DNA from: Mycobacterium simiae
Lineage (GTDB): Bacteria > Actinomycetota > Actinomycetes > Mycobacteriales > Mycobacteriaceae
Reading direction: 5' to 3'
Assembly (NCBI RefSeq): GCF_010727605.1
Contig: NZ_AP022568.1
Span: 4,526,001 to 4,590,000, forward strand
DNA length: 64,000 bases
The position numbers and the translations under genes are program-made. The notes beneath the pieces are model-generated. The model was not told where the DNA came from. It made no database searches and was given only the letters and a program-made list of their open reading frames with translations. Positions 46,542 through 56,038 of the stretch are shown here, piece after piece. Each line of letters opens with the position of its first letter. The first letter of the stretch is position 1.

Positions 46542-47427
46542 GAACCACGAGCGCACGCCGAAGTCCAGCGACTTCCCGCAACTACCTCCCGCACCCGACG
46601 ACTATCCGACGTTTCCCGACAGGTCGACCTGGCCGGTGGTGTTCCCCGAGCTGCCGCCGGCACCCGACGGCGGCCCGAGCCGGCCGCCGCAGCACATTTC
46701 GAAGGCGGCCCCGCCCCGGATTCCGGCCGATCGATTGCCGAACCACGTGGCCATCGTGATGGACGGCAACGGCCGCTGGGCCACTCAACAGGGCCTGACC
46801 CGCACTGACGGCCACAAGGCGGGCGAGGCGGTTGTCATCGACATCGTTTGCGGCGCAATCGAAATCGGCATCAAATGGCTCAGCCTGTATGCCTTCTCGA
46901 CCGAGAATTGGAAGCGTTCGCCCGAAGAGGTCCGCTTCCTGATGGGCTTCAATCGCGACGTGGTGCGGATGCGCCGGGTGAACCTCAAGGCCATCGGCGT
47001 AAAGATTCGCTGGGTGGGTTCCCGACCGCGGTTGTGGCGCAGCGTGATCAACGAATTGGCGATCGCCGAGGAGATGACCAAGGACAACGACGTGATCACC
47101 GTGAATTACTGCGTCAACTACGGCGGTCGCGCCGAAATCGCGGAATCTGCAAGGGAAATCGCACGATTGGCCGCGGCTGGGCGGTTACAGCCGGAGCGCG
47201 TCACCGCGTCGACGGTGGCCCAACACCTGCAACGGCCCGACATTCCGGATGTGGACTTGTTTTTGCGGACCTCGGGGGAACAGCGGTCCAGCAATTTCAT
47301 GCTGTGGCAGGCAGCCTACGCCGAGTACATCTTTCAGGACAAACTGTGGCCCGACTATGACCGCCGCGACCTCTGGGCGGCGTGCGAGGAGTACGCGGAC
47401 CGCAACCGACGGTTCGGGAGTGCCTGA
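46534..47427 (+). CDS. uppS: Long-chain Z-isoprenyl diphosphate synthase (Rv2361c-like)
   Basis: A 297-residue cis-prenyltransferase making decaprenyl diphosphate, the lipid carrier of mycobacterial cell-wall assembly. The catalytic Asp77 sits in [12 protein letters not shown], followed by [17 protein letters not shown] and the C-terminal [20 protein letters not shown]. The first 65 residues are a Pro-rich N-terminal extension typical of the mycobacterial enzyme. The GTG at 46534 overlaps the recO stop, and the stop shares one base with the next ATG (TGATG), so the three genes are coupled. Confidence 0.94.
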   Translation: MARNHERTPKSSDFPQLPPAPDDYPTFPDRSTWPVVFPELPPAPDGGPSRPPQHISKAAPPRIPADRLPNHVAIVMDGNGRWATQQGLTRTDGHKAGEAVVIDIVCGAIEIGIKWLSLYAFSTENWKRSPEEVRFLMGFNRDVVRMRRVNLKAIGVKIRWVGSRPRLWRSVINELAIAEEMTKDNDVITVNYCVNYGGRAEIAESAREIARLAAAGRLQPERVTASTVAQHLQRPDIPDVDLFLRTSGEQRSSNFMLWQAAYAEYIFQDKLWPDYDRRDLWAACEEYADRNRRFGSA

Positions 47428-47852
47428 TGCCATCCCTGCAAGAGCGCCTGGGCTCGATTTTGCGAGACGTGCTGCACGTCGAGGACGAACCCGACGGCGG
47501 CCTGACCGTGCACCACGCCGGCACCTTCGCGTCGTTGCGGGTGGTGACCATCGCCGAGGGATTGGACCTGGTGTCGCTGACCCAGGTCGTGGTGTGGGAT
47601 CTACCGCTGACCAAGAAGCTCGGCGAGCAAGTCGCCAAGCAGGCTCACGACAGCAACTTCGGCAACGTCACCCTCGTCGAGAAGGTCAGCGACGAGTCCG
47701 CCCGGCGCAATTCGGGTAAGGGCGCGGCCAAGACCGCGGACGTGATGTTGCGCTACAACTTCCCGGGTGCGGCGCTGGCCGACGATGCCCTGCGCACGCT
47801 GATCTTGCTGGTGCTGGATACGGGTGCGCAGATGCGCCGCGCGCTGACTTAA
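47427..47852 (+). CDS. Conserved mycobacterial protein, Rv2360c-like
   Basis: A 141-residue soluble protein without a recognisable motif. It begins [20 protein letters not shown], with a central GTFASLRVVTIAEGLDLVSLTQVVVWDLPLT and a C-terminal GAALADDALRTLILLVLDTG. The N-terminal part resembles short YbjN-like or sensory-type folds only loosely. Its start overlaps the uppS stop by one base. The stop codon lies inside a 20-base duplication (47844-47883). Confidence 0.85.
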   Translation: MPSLQERLGSILRDVLHVEDEPDGGLTVHHAGTFASLRVVTIAEGLDLVSLTQVVVWDLPLTKKLGEQVAKQAHDSNFGNVTLVEKVSDESARRNSGKGAAKTADVMLRYNFPGAALADDALRTLILLVLDTGAQMRRALT

Positions 47853-47883
47853 CGGCCGAGCGCCTGACTTAACGGTCGAGCGC
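47844..47883. repeat. 20-bp tandem duplication spanning a stop codon
   Basis: CTGACTTAACGGCCGAGCGC (47844-47863) is followed by CTGACTTAACGGTCGAGCGC (47864-47883), one mismatch in 20. The first copy contains the TAA of the Rv2360c-like gene. The array lies between convergent genes (the other being zur), like the arrays at 6573 and 42253. Confidence 0.9.
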
Positions 47884-47948
47884 CCCACTAGCCGGGCGTG
47901 GGGTACCGAGCGCCCGGCCAGCCGGGCATCGGCGAACAAACACCCGCC

Positions 47949-48341
47949 TCAGGACCCGCAGTTCGAGCAGGTGCCGAAGATCTCGATGGTGTGGCTGACG
48001 TCGGAGTAGCCGTGCTTGGCGGCCACCTGCGCGGCCCACTCCTCGACCTCCCGGTCGCCCACTTCGATGGTCGACCCGCAGCAGCGGCACACCAGGTGAT
48101 GGTGGTGGTGGTCCGAACAGCGGCGGTACACCGATTCGCCGGTGTCGGTGCGCAACGTGTCCACCGCGCCCGACGACGCCATGGCTTGCAGGGTCCGGTA
48201 GACGGTGGTGAGCCCGATGTTCTCACCGCGGCGGCGCAACTCGTCATGCAGCTCCTGGGCCGACCGGAAATCGTCGAGGGTTTCCAGCAGCGTGGAGATC
48301 GCCGCCCGCTGACGGGTGGAGCGGACGCTGGGGTGTGTCAC
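47949..48341 (-). CDS. zur: Zinc uptake regulator Zur (FurB)
   Basis: A 130-residue Fur-family repressor that shuts off zinc-uptake, ESX-3 and alternative ribosomal protein genes when zinc is replete. The winged helix lies in TRQRAAISTLLETLDDFRSAQELHDELRRRGENIGLTTVYRTLQ (read in two parts). A His cluster DHHHHHLVC follows, with structural zinc motifs CRCC and CSNC. The GTG at 48341 overlaps the smtB stop (GTGA), the smtB-zur operon known from M. tuberculosis (Rv2358-Rv2359). Confidence 0.96.
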   Translation of the reverse strand: MTHPSVRSTRQRAAISTLLETLDDFRSAQELHDELRRRGENIGLTTVYRTLQAMASSGAVDTLRTDTGESVYRRCSDHHHHHLVCRCCGSTIEVGDREVEEWAAQVAAKHGYSDVSHTIEIFGTCSNCGS

Positions 48342-48742
48342 GGTTTGTCCTCGCCGGCGTGGGCCACCGCGTCGACGACAATGTGCGCCAAATGATGGTC
48401 GGCGAGCCGATATAGCACCTCACGCCCGGAGCGTTCGCCGGCGACCACCCCCGCCGCCTTGAGGATCTTCAAGTGCTGGCTGACCAGCGGCTGGGGCACG
48501 CCCAGCGCGTCGACCAGTTCGTGCACGCAGCGCTGCGACTCGCGCAGCTGCAGCACGATGGCGATCCGGACGGGTGCGGCCAGGGCGCGCAGCAGCTCCC
48601 CGGCGGCGTCGAGAATCTCCCGTGACGGCGGAACCGGGTACTCGGCGAACGGCGAATGCTCACCCACCTCGCCGGACCGGTGGGAATCGAGGTCGAGCGC
48701 CGGGCGGGCGGCGGCCGTCTGCGGAGAGGGGGACATCGCCAT
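48338..48742 (-). CDS. smtB: ArsR/SmtB-family zinc-responsive repressor
   Basis: A 134-residue winged-helix repressor. The recognition helix region is VHELVDALGVPQPLVSQHLKILKAAGVV. The C-terminal helix DHHLAHIVVDAVAHAGE carries the Asp/His/His/Glu pattern of the alpha-5 zinc site, so zinc should release it from DNA. It controls itself and zur in M. tuberculosis. A palindrome at 48810-48833 upstream of its start is a good operator candidate. The start ATG at 48742 is used; a second ATG two codons later is possible. Confidence 0.94.
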   Translation of the reverse strand: MAMSPSPQTAAARPALDLDSHRSGEVGEHSPFAEYPVPPSREILDAAGELLRALAAPVRIAIVLQLRESQRCVHELVDALGVPQPLVSQHLKILKAAGVVAGERSGREVLYRLADHHLAHIVVDAVAHAGEDKP

Positions 48743-48809
48743 GGGGGAGCCATCACCTCGAGAAGTGCCGGGACGTTGGAATGCCCACTATAGGGGCCGA
48801 CATCCACTG

Positions 48810-48833
48810 TCACATGCATGATGACGCATGTCA
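48810..48833. promoter_or_regulatory. Candidate SmtB operator
   Basis: TCACATGC (48810-48817) and GCATGTCA (48826-48833) form an inverted repeat with seven of eight pairs, separated by eight bases. Its size suits the imperfect palindromes bound by ArsR/SmtB dimers. It lies 68 bases upstream of smtB and about 96 upstream of glyS, in the shared divergent gap, so it could affect both directions. Confidence 0.6.
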
Positions 48834-48928
48834 AAGACCGCGGCACGGTCGATACGATTGCTGAGGTCTCCACGGCGGCGATATGCCGCCATCAGTCACA
48901 GGCATCGGGGAAAGGGAGTGGACCACGC

Positions 48929-50308
48929 GTGGCGTCCGTCATCGACACCGTCGTCAACCTGGCTAAACGGCGCGGATTCGTCTTTCCTTCCGGAGAGATC
49001 TACGGCGGCACCCGCTCGGCGTGGGACTACGGCCCGCTGGGCGTGGAACTCAAGGAGAACATCAAAAAGCAGTGGTGGCGGGCGGTCGTCACCGGCCGCG
49101 ACGACGTGGTCGGACTCGACTCGTCGATCATCCTGCCGCGCCAAGTCTGGGTGGCGTCGGGCCATGTCGAGGTGTTCCACGACCCGTTGGTCGAATCGCT
49201 GATCACGCACAAGCGTTACCGGGCCGACCACCTGATCGAGGCCTACGAGGCCAAGCACGGGCACCCGCCACCCAACGGGCTGGCCGACATCCGTGACCCG
49301 GAAACGGGGGAGCCGGGCCGGTGGACCGAGCCCCGGGAATTCAACATGATGCTCAAGACCTACCTCGGTCCGATCGAAACCGAGGAAGGGCTGCATTACC
49401 TGCGACCCGAGACCGCGCAGGGCATCTTCGTCAACTTCGCCAACGTGGTGACGACCGCGCGCCGCAAGCCGCCGTTCGGCATCGGCCAGATCGGCAAGAG
49501 CTTCCGTAACGAGATCACGCCCGGCAACTTCATCTTCCGAACCCGCGAGTTCGAGCAGATGGAGATGGAGTTCTTCGTCGAGCCGTCCACCGCGAAAGAA
49601 TGGCACCAGTACTGGATCGATACCCGCCACCACTGGTACGTCGACCTCGGTATCGACCCGGCGAACCTGCGCCTGTACGAACACCCGAAGGACAAGCTGT
49701 CGCACTACTCCGACCGCACCGTCGACATCGAGTACAAGTTCGGTTTCCAGGGCAACCCGTGGGGCGAGTTGGAAGGCGTCGCCAACCGCACCGATTTCGA
49801 CTTGTCCACGCACGCAAAGCATTCCGGCGCGGATCTGTCGTTCTACGACCAGGCCAGCGACACCCGATACACGCCGTACGTCATCGAACCCGCGGCCGGC
49901 CTGACCCGATCGTTCATGGCGTTTTTGATCGACGCCTACGCCGAGGACGAAGCGCCCAATGCCAAGGGCGGTGTCGACAAGCGTACGGTGCTGCGCCTGG
50001 ATCCGCGGCTGGCCCCGGTCAAGGCCGCGGTCCTGCCGTTGTCCCGGCATGCCGATCTGAGCCCCAAGGCCCGCGACTTGGCCGCCGAATTGCGCAAATG
50101 CTGGAACATCGAGTTCGATGACGCCGGCGCGATCGGGCGTCGGTACCGGCGTCAGGACGAGGTGGGAACGCCGTTCTGCGTCACCGTCGACTTCGACTCC
50201 CTGCAGGACAACGCTGCGACGGTGCGCGACCGCGACGCCATGACCCAAGAACGGGTGTCGATGGACGCCGTCGCCGACTACCTGGCGGTTCGGCTGAAGG
50301 GCTGCTAG
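48929..50308 (+). CDS. glyS: Glycyl-tRNA synthetase
   Basis: A 459-residue class II, eukaryote/archaeal-type single-chain GlyRS. Visible segments are [24 protein letters not shown] at the N-terminus, motif 2 [25 protein letters not shown], motif 3 near [16 protein letters not shown], and a C-terminal anticodon-binding domain. It charges tRNA-Gly. The GTG at 48929 ([16 protein letters not shown]) has GGGAAAGGGAG about ten bases upstream; an open frame reaches further upstream but without a better start. It is divergent from smtB. Confidence 0.95.
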   Translation: MASVIDTVVNLAKRRGFVFPSGEIYGGTRSAWDYGPLGVELKENIKKQWWRAVVTGRDDVVGLDSSIILPRQVWVASGHVEVFHDPLVESLITHKRYRADHLIEAYEAKHGHPPPNGLADIRDPETGEPGRWTEPREFNMMLKTYLGPIETEEGLHYLRPETAQGIFVNFANVVTTARRKPPFGIGQIGKSFRNEITPGNFIFRTREFEQMEMEFFVEPSTAKEWHQYWIDTRHHWYVDLGIDPANLRLYEHPKDKLSHYSDRTVDIEYKFGFQGNPWGELEGVANRTDFDLSTHAKHSGADLSFYDQASDTRYTPYVIEPAAGLTRSFMAFLIDAYAEDEAPNAKGGVDKRTVLRLDPRLAPVKAAVLPLSRHADLSPKARDLAAELRKCWNIEFDDAGAIGRRYRRQDEVGTPFCVTVDFDSLQDNAATVRDRDAMTQERVSMDAVADYLAVRLKGC

Positions 50309-50466
50309 CCGACACCTGGGGTGCCGCGACGGCAAACCCACGATTTTTGGTGTAGTGCTGCCCTACTATTCGGCTTTAGTCTTATACACGGTGTCCAGTC
50401 GCTGGAGTGACTGTCGGGGTGTAAGTGCCAAGGCCGTAGCAGCGGCTAGGCGTGTCGAGGTAGCGG

Positions 50467-51639
50467 ATGGTTCTGGATTTTGCGTTTTTCCCGCCGGAGA
50501 TCAATTCGGCCCTGATGTACGGCGGTGCCGGCTCGGGGCCGCTGCTGGCTGCGGCCGCGGCGTGGGATGGTCTGGCCGCCGACATGTGGGCTTCGGCGTC
50601 CTCCTTCGACTCGGTGATCTCGGGCGTGACGAATGGCCAGTGGACCGGTCCGTCGTCGGAGTCGATGGCGCAGGCGGCCGAGCCGTATCTGCAGTGGTTG
50701 CACTCGGCGGCCGCGCACGCCTCGATCTCGGCAGTCCAGGCCCGGGTGGCCGCGATGTCGTACGAGTCGGCGTTCGCGGCAACGGTCCCGCCGGCGGCCG
50801 TGGCCGCCAACCGCGTTCGGCTGATGACGTTGATCGCGACGAATTTCCTGGGTCAGAACACGGCGGCCATTGCGGCCACCGAGTTCGAATACATCGAAAT
50901 GTGGCTTCAGGACGTGTTGGCAATGTTCGGCTACCACGCCGGGGCGCAATCGGTGGTGTCGGCGCTGCCGTCGATCAGCGCGGCACCATCGAGTCTGGCG
51001 GGACTGCTGACGACGCCGCTGAGTAGTTTGGCGTCGCAATTCGCCGGGGCGTTGTCGTCGGTGGGTGGACAAATCTTCGGGCCCGGATTCTCCTCTGCGG
51101 TTGGCGCGATCCAGTCCGCGTTGACGCAGGTGGGGTCGATCGTTTCGTCGGCACCGGTGTCCTCGTTGATGTCGGTGGCCCAGATCGGGATGTATCCGGC
51201 GACCGCCCTGATGCCGGTGATGACGCTGGCGCAAGGCACGGTGCCGGTCACGACGCTGGCCGGTGCGACCGACGCGGCCGCCGCCGGCACTGCCTCGCAA
51301 TATGTCAGTCAGACCGCCCCGGCCATGCGGATGATGACCGGCGACGGGGGCCTGAGTTCGTCGATCTCGGCGAGCCTGGGCCGGGCGCGCCTGATAGGGG
51401 CGATATCGGTGCCGCCGGTGTGGCAAGGGTCGGTGCCGGCGCCGATCATCGGCGCGACGCTGACCGGGCCGGCGGCGTCGGGAACGGTCACGACGACCTC
51501 GTCCACCAGCGGGGTGCCGATGCCCGCGCGCACGGCGGCCGCCGATGACAAGCCGACCGGCATGGTGGGCCGCGCCGGAGCCAGCCCGCCCCATGTGGTG
51601 CAGTCCCGGCCCAAGGTGGTGCCGCGCAAGGGGGCGTGA
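50467..51639 (+). CDS. PPE family protein, SVP subfamily
   Basis: A 390-residue PPE protein. The N-terminal 180-residue PPE domain starts with FFPPEINSALMYGGAG, carries the WxG turn (NGQWTGPSS) and the helical AANRVRLMTLIATNFLGQNTAAIAATEFEYIEMW segment. The C-terminal part has the subfamily motif GAISVPPVWQG near residue 310. Such proteins are exported by ESX-5 as PE-PPE pairs; no PE gene is adjacent, so its partner must be elsewhere. glyS is followed by PPE genes in M. tuberculosis too, a region that varies between species. The C-terminus is rich in Ala, Thr and Pro and ends basic. Confidence 0.93.
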   Translation: MVLDFAFFPPEINSALMYGGAGSGPLLAAAAAWDGLAADMWASASSFDSVISGVTNGQWTGPSSESMAQAAEPYLQWLHSAAAHASISAVQARVAAMSYESAFAATVPPAAVAANRVRLMTLIATNFLGQNTAAIAATEFEYIEMWLQDVLAMFGYHAGAQSVVSALPSISAAPSSLAGLLTTPLSSLASQFAGALSSVGGQIFGPGFSSAVGAIQSALTQVGSIVSSAPVSSLMSVAQIGMYPATALMPVMTLAQGTVPVTTLAGATDAAAAGTASQYVSQTAPAMRMMTGDGGLSSSISASLGRARLIGAISVPPVWQGSVPAPIIGATLTGPAASGTVTTTSSTSGVPMPARTAAADDKPTGMVGRAGASPPHVVQSRPKVVPRKGA

Positions 51640-52214
51640 ACGGATCGCGCAAATTGCGGCGCGGCCAGCTGAATGACACACAAATGGGGCCCCGGATTTC
51701 CTACCGTGCTGTTAACGCATGGTGATCGGTTAATCGCTTAATCGGACATATAAGTACGGTTTTTCGTGAAATTGATTACCCGCCGACGCAATGCCCAGGG
51801 CAAACGTGTCGACCTCGGGGTGGTCGGGCGGCGAGCGCGCATCGAGACGTCTGGTCGAACCGCGTTGCCTTTCATCGGCGGGTAGTTGCAGCGCGGCGCA
51901 TCGCGTTTGCTGAAGCCGGCCGGTCGGGTATCCGGTGTTGCTGTCGGGCAATGCTTTTCGCGCGGATGTCGCACCGCGGCGGGCGCAGCTGCCGGCGGTG
52001 TGCGTTCTGGCCGCCGGCGCGAGCGGCCCGGCGCAGCAGGGCGATCGCAATCGCGGCGGGCTCCGCATGCCGGAATTTCTAGAGATTAACAACCCGAAAA
52101 CGGAAGACTTCCGACAATTTCCTTAGATTTGGCTTAGTATGAAAAACACTCGGCGGCGATATGCGCGCCGTTGGGGTTTGTGTGAACAGAGTTTCGGGTG
52201 TGGAAGGGGGCATC
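51640..52214. other. 575-bp gap without a convincing gene
   Basis: The stretch between the PPE gene and the mini-gene is more AT-rich in its first 150 bases (for example around 51715-51780) and again at 52085-52150. Short open frames occur (such as 51935-52126) but have no ribosome site or family resemblance. It may contain remnants of lost PPE/ESX genes, as this position is variable in mycobacteria, plus the promoter of the mini-gene at 52215. Confidence 0.5.
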
Positions 52215-52541
52215 ATGCTTTTGCCTCTTGGTTCACCCCTGGCCGACGATTCGGTGTCGGCGGTTCGGGGGGAATCAGGCATGCTCGGTCGCTTGACGGT
52301 CCCGCTCAGTTGGGGCGTGGCCGTTCCGCCGGACGACTATGACCATTGGGCGCCCGATCGCGACGAGCGTTCGGCGGTCGAGGGCAAGGGTACCGATGGG
52401 CCGAATTCAGCGGCGGCTGCCGACGGCGTGAGTGAAAAGAAGGACTGGGGGCGCCGGGGAGAGTGGGCTGAGGAAGCCGAACCCCGCTTCGAAGTGGCGC
52501 GGCCCACGGGCGTCGTGCCGCATTCTCCCGCGGCTGGCTAA
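52215..52541 (+). CDS. Small orphan protein resembling a PPE-SVP C-terminal segment
   Basis: A 108-residue protein beginning MLLPLGSPLADDSVSAVRG and then GMLGRLTVPLSWGVAVPP, which resembles the GxxSVPxxW segment near the end of PPE-SVP proteins. The rest is charged and disorder-prone (DHWAPDRDERSAVEGKG...KKDWGRRGEWAEEAEP). A clear ribosome site (GGAAGGGGG) precedes the ATG at 52215, so it looks expressed rather than a dead fragment. It lacks any PPE N-terminal domain. It could be a small ESX-related accessory protein or a relic; the function is unknown. Confidence 0.6.
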   Translation: MLLPLGSPLADDSVSAVRGESGMLGRLTVPLSWGVAVPPDDYDHWAPDRDERSAVEGKGTDGPNSAAAADGVSEKKDWGRRGEWAEEAEPRFEVARPTGVVPHSPAAG

Positions 52542-52568
52542 CGCCGGGTAAGACAGCGCAGTTCGTTC

Positions 52569-52602
52569 GCAAGGGCGCACCGAAGCGTCGGTGCGCCCTT
52601 GC
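52569..52602. terminator. Hairpin between convergent genes
   Basis: A perfect 15-base stem, 52569-52583 (GCAAGGGCGCACCGA) with 52588-52602, and a four-base AGCG loop. It lies between the stop of the mini-gene (52541) and the stop of the TPM protein gene (52613). There is no T-tract; mycobacterial terminators often lack one, so bidirectional termination is likely. Confidence 0.8.
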
Positions 52603-52612
52603 GCTGCCATGC

Positions 52613-54589
52613 TCAAAAGCGTCCCCCGCCGCCCATGAAGCCACCGCCGCCCCCGGACGAGTTCGACGAGCCGCCAAATGATGTCGGGCTCCATCCGCCG
52701 AACCCGCCGCGCATCGCTCCGCCGAGCAGGTCGCCGATGATGATCCCGCCGATCAGCGCGCCCACGTCGCTGTCGCCGCGGCGAGTGTAGGCCTGTTCGG
52801 CGGCGACCACGTCGGCGTTGGCCTGCGATTGAGCGTTGGCCGCCAAGGTGGACGCCGCATTCGCGTGGGCGATCGCCTCGGCCGGGCTAGCCGATGTTTT
52901 GGCCCGCGCCGCGTCCAGATGGCGCTGGGCCTCGGCGAGCCGTGTTCGGGCCTCGGGTCCGACGCTGCCGCGCCGGGTGTCGACGTACTCCGAAACACCG
53001 CGCACCCGGGACTCGGCGGTGAACAACGCCTGTTCCAGCGACCGTCGCAGCCGGTCCGCGTCGGCCCGCTCCTTGGCCAGCGTGGTCAGCAGCCGGTTGA
53101 GGTCGGCCGCAGCCTTGGCCAGTTGCGCAAAGGTACCCAGCGGATCGGCCGATCCCCGGTCGGCCTCGTCGGCGGCGATGCCGGCGGCATCGCGGGCGGC
53201 GACGAGCTCATCGTGGTGGGCGGACCGAGCGTCCTGCGTCTGCAATTGCTCGGTGGCGTGCACAATGGCCGCCCTGACGTCGGCGATCAGCGACGGCAGC
53301 GTCGCGACGGCGTGCCGGATGTCGTTGGCCGCGTTGTCCACCGAATCGAGCAGTGCGCGTGCCTGCCCGAGTGCCGACTCCGTGGCGCGCACCGCGTCGA
53401 CCAGACCGCCTTGCTGCCCGCTGACCGGGGTGGTGGCCAGCGCTCGCGCCGAGCCGATGGTGCGGTCGGCGAACGCCAGCCGCTCCTTGGCGGTGTTGAT
53501 GTTGTTCGACACCGAAGTCAGAGCGGCAGAGCCGAATTCGGTGTTCAGCTGAGTGAGCCGTTGCTCGGCCGGCCCGACCCGGGCGGTGAGTTCGACGAGT
53601 TGCTGGGTTAGTGCGTCAAGCCTGCTCTCGGCGTTGACCACCAGATCACGCAGCTGCTCGAACGCCTCGGTCTGGTCGTCCAATTCGCGGTCGGCGCTGG
53701 CCGCCGACACGATCACCTGGGTCAGCAGCTGGCGTCGCTGCGCCGGCAGCTCGGGAATGGCGTCGTCGAGCTGTTGACGTGTGGTAAACGCTTGGGACAG
53801 AGCAATTTTCGCATTGTTGACGGCTCTGGTGAACGGCTCGGTGCGCTCGGGGCCGAATTCGTCGATCGCCAGCGCCAGCTCGTTGGCGCTGGTGCGAACC
53901 GCGTTGTCGACGTCGACCACCATGGCGCGAGATAGGTCGTCGAGGATATCCAGCGGCACCGCGGCCAGGGCGGTCGGGTTGGTGGGGTCGACGCGCCGCG
54001 CGGCGGCCAGCTGGGCGGCCCGGCGTCGCCGGCTCCGATAGCGCATCACCAAGATCAGCGCGATCAGGGCGACGACGATCGCGGCGAGCGCGGCCAGCAG
54101 CCAAACGGGGCTCGACGACTTCGGTGTGGCGTTGAGTCCGTCCGCCGCGGCGACCGCGGCGCCGCTGAAGTTGCCGTCGCGCAGCGCAGGTTCGATGCGG
54201 TTCTGACGCAAGTCGTCGATCTGGTTGCTGGTAACGCTTTTCACCCCGGAGGGCACCAGAAAGGCGTACGCGCGTCCGGTGGTGGCGACCGCCAACACCG
54301 CGTCGTAGGTACCCAGGTCGCTTTCGTGGATGGTGCGCTGCGCCCAGCTGACGGCGTTCTGGCCGGAGAAGTCCTCGACGTAGACCACCCACAGCCGGAT
54401 GTGGCGGTCGTTGTAAAGCCGGTCGACGGCGGAGTTCACCGCAGCACGTCCGGAGGCCGACAGAGCGCCGGCGTCATCGGTGACATAGCCGGGCAGCCGA
54501 AACGGCGGCTGCGCGCCCGCCGACGGCGCCAGCAGTAGTCCGGTAATGAGCACGATGAGGGCCACACCGAAATGTCGGGCAGTACGCAT
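52613..54589 (-). CDS. Exported TPM-domain protein with coiled-coil stalk (Rv2345-like)
   Basis: A 658-residue protein. A signal peptide (VALIVLITGLLLAPSAGAQ) precedes a TPM domain (about residues 30-150, PGYVTDDAGALSASGRAAV...YDAVLAVATTGRAYAF), then a membrane helix near residue 165-185 (VWLLAALAAIVVALIALILVM) and a basic stop. A long helical, coiled-coil-like region follows (about 200-610). A Gly/Ser-rich tail ends FMGGGGRF, as in other TPM phosphatase-like proteins. The TPM domain faces outward and the stalk inward. The family is linked to membrane-protein quality control or photosystem repair in other groups. Place and length match Rv2345 (about 660). Confidence 0.9.
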   Translation of the reverse strand: MRTARHFGVALIVLITGLLLAPSAGAQPPFRLPGYVTDDAGALSASGRAAVNSAVDRLYNDRHIRLWVVYVEDFSGQNAVSWAQRTIHESDLGTYDAVLAVATTGRAYAFLVPSGVKSVTSNQIDDLRQNRIEPALRDGNFSGAAVAAADGLNATPKSSSPVWLLAALAAIVVALIALILVMRYRSRRRRAAQLAAARRVDPTNPTALAAVPLDILDDLSRAMVVDVDNAVRTSANELALAIDEFGPERTEPFTRAVNNAKIALSQAFTTRQQLDDAIPELPAQRRQLLTQVIVSAASADRELDDQTEAFEQLRDLVVNAESRLDALTQQLVELTARVGPAEQRLTQLNTEFGSAALTSVSNNINTAKERLAFADRTIGSARALATTPVSGQQGGLVDAVRATESALGQARALLDSVDNAANDIRHAVATLPSLIADVRAAIVHATEQLQTQDARSAHHDELVAARDAAGIAADEADRGSADPLGTFAQLAKAAADLNRLLTTLAKERADADRLRRSLEQALFTAESRVRGVSEYVDTRRGSVGPEARTRLAEAQRHLDAARAKTSASPAEAIAHANAASTLAANAQSQANADVVAAEQAYTRRGDSDVGALIGGIIIGDLLGGAMRGGFGGWSPTSFGGSSNSSGGGGGFMGGGGRF

Positions 54590-54719
54590 AGGTCAATTTA
54601 GCTCTGCGGCAACGTGGGGCAGCAGCGCGTGAGCCCAGGTGCGCCGGGCGCGCCCCAGACGCGGTCGGATCCGCGCCTTCCCTGGCAGACTGTGCAGCGG
54701 TGATAACGGTGATAACAAG

Positions 54720-56000
54720 GTGAGCACGAATCTGCGCGACCCATACGACGACTTCGACCGTCAGCGACGGGTAGCCGAAGCGCCCAAGACCGCGGGTCTG
54801 CCGGGCACGGAAGGACAGCAGCACCGCACCGACTTCGCCCGCGACCGGGCCCGCGTCCTGCACAGCGCCGCGCTGCGCCGGTTGGCCGACAAGACCCAAG
54901 TCGTCGGCCCGCGGGAGGGTGACACGCCGCGCACTCGCCTCACCCACTCGCTGGAAGTCGCGCAGATCGGCCGTGGCATGGCGATCGGACTGGGCTGTGA
55001 CCTCGACCTGGTCGAGCTGGCCGGGCTGGCCCATGACATCGGCCACCCGCCGTACGGGCACAACGGCGAGCGCGCACTCAACGAGGTCGCCGACCCGTAC
55101 GGCGGCTTCGAGGGAAATGCACAGAACTTCCGCATCCTCACCAGCCTGGAACCCAAAGTCCTTGACGAGCAAGGCAATAGCGCGGGTCTGAACCTAACCC
55201 GGGCCTCGTTGGACGCGGTCACCAAGTACCCCTGGCCGCGCGGTGACGAGTGCGGGGAGCCGCGACGAAAGTTCGGTTTCTACGCCGCGGATCGTGAGGC
55301 CGCCGACTGGATGCGCGCCGGCGCGCCGGTGCACCGCATCTGCTTGGAAGCGCAGGTGATGGACTGGGCCGACGACATTGCCTATTCGGTGCACGACGTC
55401 GAGGACGGCGTGGTGTCCGGCCGCATCGATCTGCGGGTGCTTGCCGACGACGACGAGGCTGCCGCGCTGGCCAAGCTGGGCGAGAGCGAGTTCGCCCGGG
55501 TCAGTGCGGACGATTTCATGGCCGCCGCCCGCCGATTGTCCGCGCTGCCGGTGGTTGCCGCCGTCGGGAAATACGACGCCACACTGGCTGCGGCGGTCGC
55601 GCTCAAACGGCTGACCAGCGAGCTGGTGGGCAGGTTCGCCTCGGCCGCGATCGCGACCACGCGCGCGGCGGCCGGTCCCGGGCCGCTGGTGCGTTTCCAG
55701 GCCGATCTGCAGGTGCCCGATCTGGTGCGCGCCGAGGTTGCCCTGCTGAAGATCCTGGCGCTGCAGTTCATCATGTCCGACCCGCGGCATCTGGAAACCC
55801 AGGCCCGGCAGCGCGAACGCATTCACCGGGTGGCGCAATGGCTCTACGCCGGCGCGCCGGGCACGTTGGACCCCGTTTTCGCCGCGGCATTCACCGTTGC
55901 CGCCGATGACGGCGCACGGCTGCGGGTCGTCGTCGACCAAATCGCCTCGTTCACCGAAGGTCGGCTCGAGCGCATCGACGCCCAATCCGACGGGGCATGA
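54720..56000 (+). CDS. dgt: Deoxyguanosinetriphosphate triphosphohydrolase-like protein
   Basis: A 426-residue HD-superfamily dNTPase (Rv2344c-like), converting dNTP to deoxynucleoside and triphosphate. The metal site is in [15 protein letters not shown] and [18 protein letters not shown] (the HD pair), with the further Asp in [15 protein letters not shown]. The N-terminus SALR-type signature is [14 protein letters not shown]. The GTG at 54720 gives the family length; AACAAGG abuts it, so the ribosome site is unusually close. The gene leads into the SodC-like gene and then dnaG. Confidence 0.93.
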   Translation: MSTNLRDPYDDFDRQRRVAEAPKTAGLPGTEGQQHRTDFARDRARVLHSAALRRLADKTQVVGPREGDTPRTRLTHSLEVAQIGRGMAIGLGCDLDLVELAGLAHDIGHPPYGHNGERALNEVADPYGGFEGNAQNFRILTSLEPKVLDEQGNSAGLNLTRASLDAVTKYPWPRGDECGEPRRKFGFYAADREAADWMRAGAPVHRICLEAQVMDWADDIAYSVHDVEDGVVSGRIDLRVLADDDEAAALAKLGESEFARVSADDFMAAARRLSALPVVAAVGKYDATLAAAVALKRLTSELVGRFASAAIATTRAAAGPGPLVRFQADLQVPDLVRAEVALLKILALQFIMSDPRHLETQARQRERIHRVAQWLYAGAPGTLDPVFAAAFTVAADDGARLRVVVDQIASFTEGRLERIDAQSDGA

Positions 56001-56038
56001 CGGCGGTTGCGCGCCGGACGGCGCGCTAGGCTGCGGGC

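Noticed and set aside
48896..50341. Minus-strand open frame of 481 codons opposite glyS
   Set aside because: It mirrors glycyl-tRNA synthetase codons, lacks a ribosome site, and has no recognisable domain.
51935..52126. Small open frame between the PPE gene and the mini-gene
   Set aside because: It has no ribosome site, no resemblance to PE, PPE or Esx proteins, and unremarkable composition.
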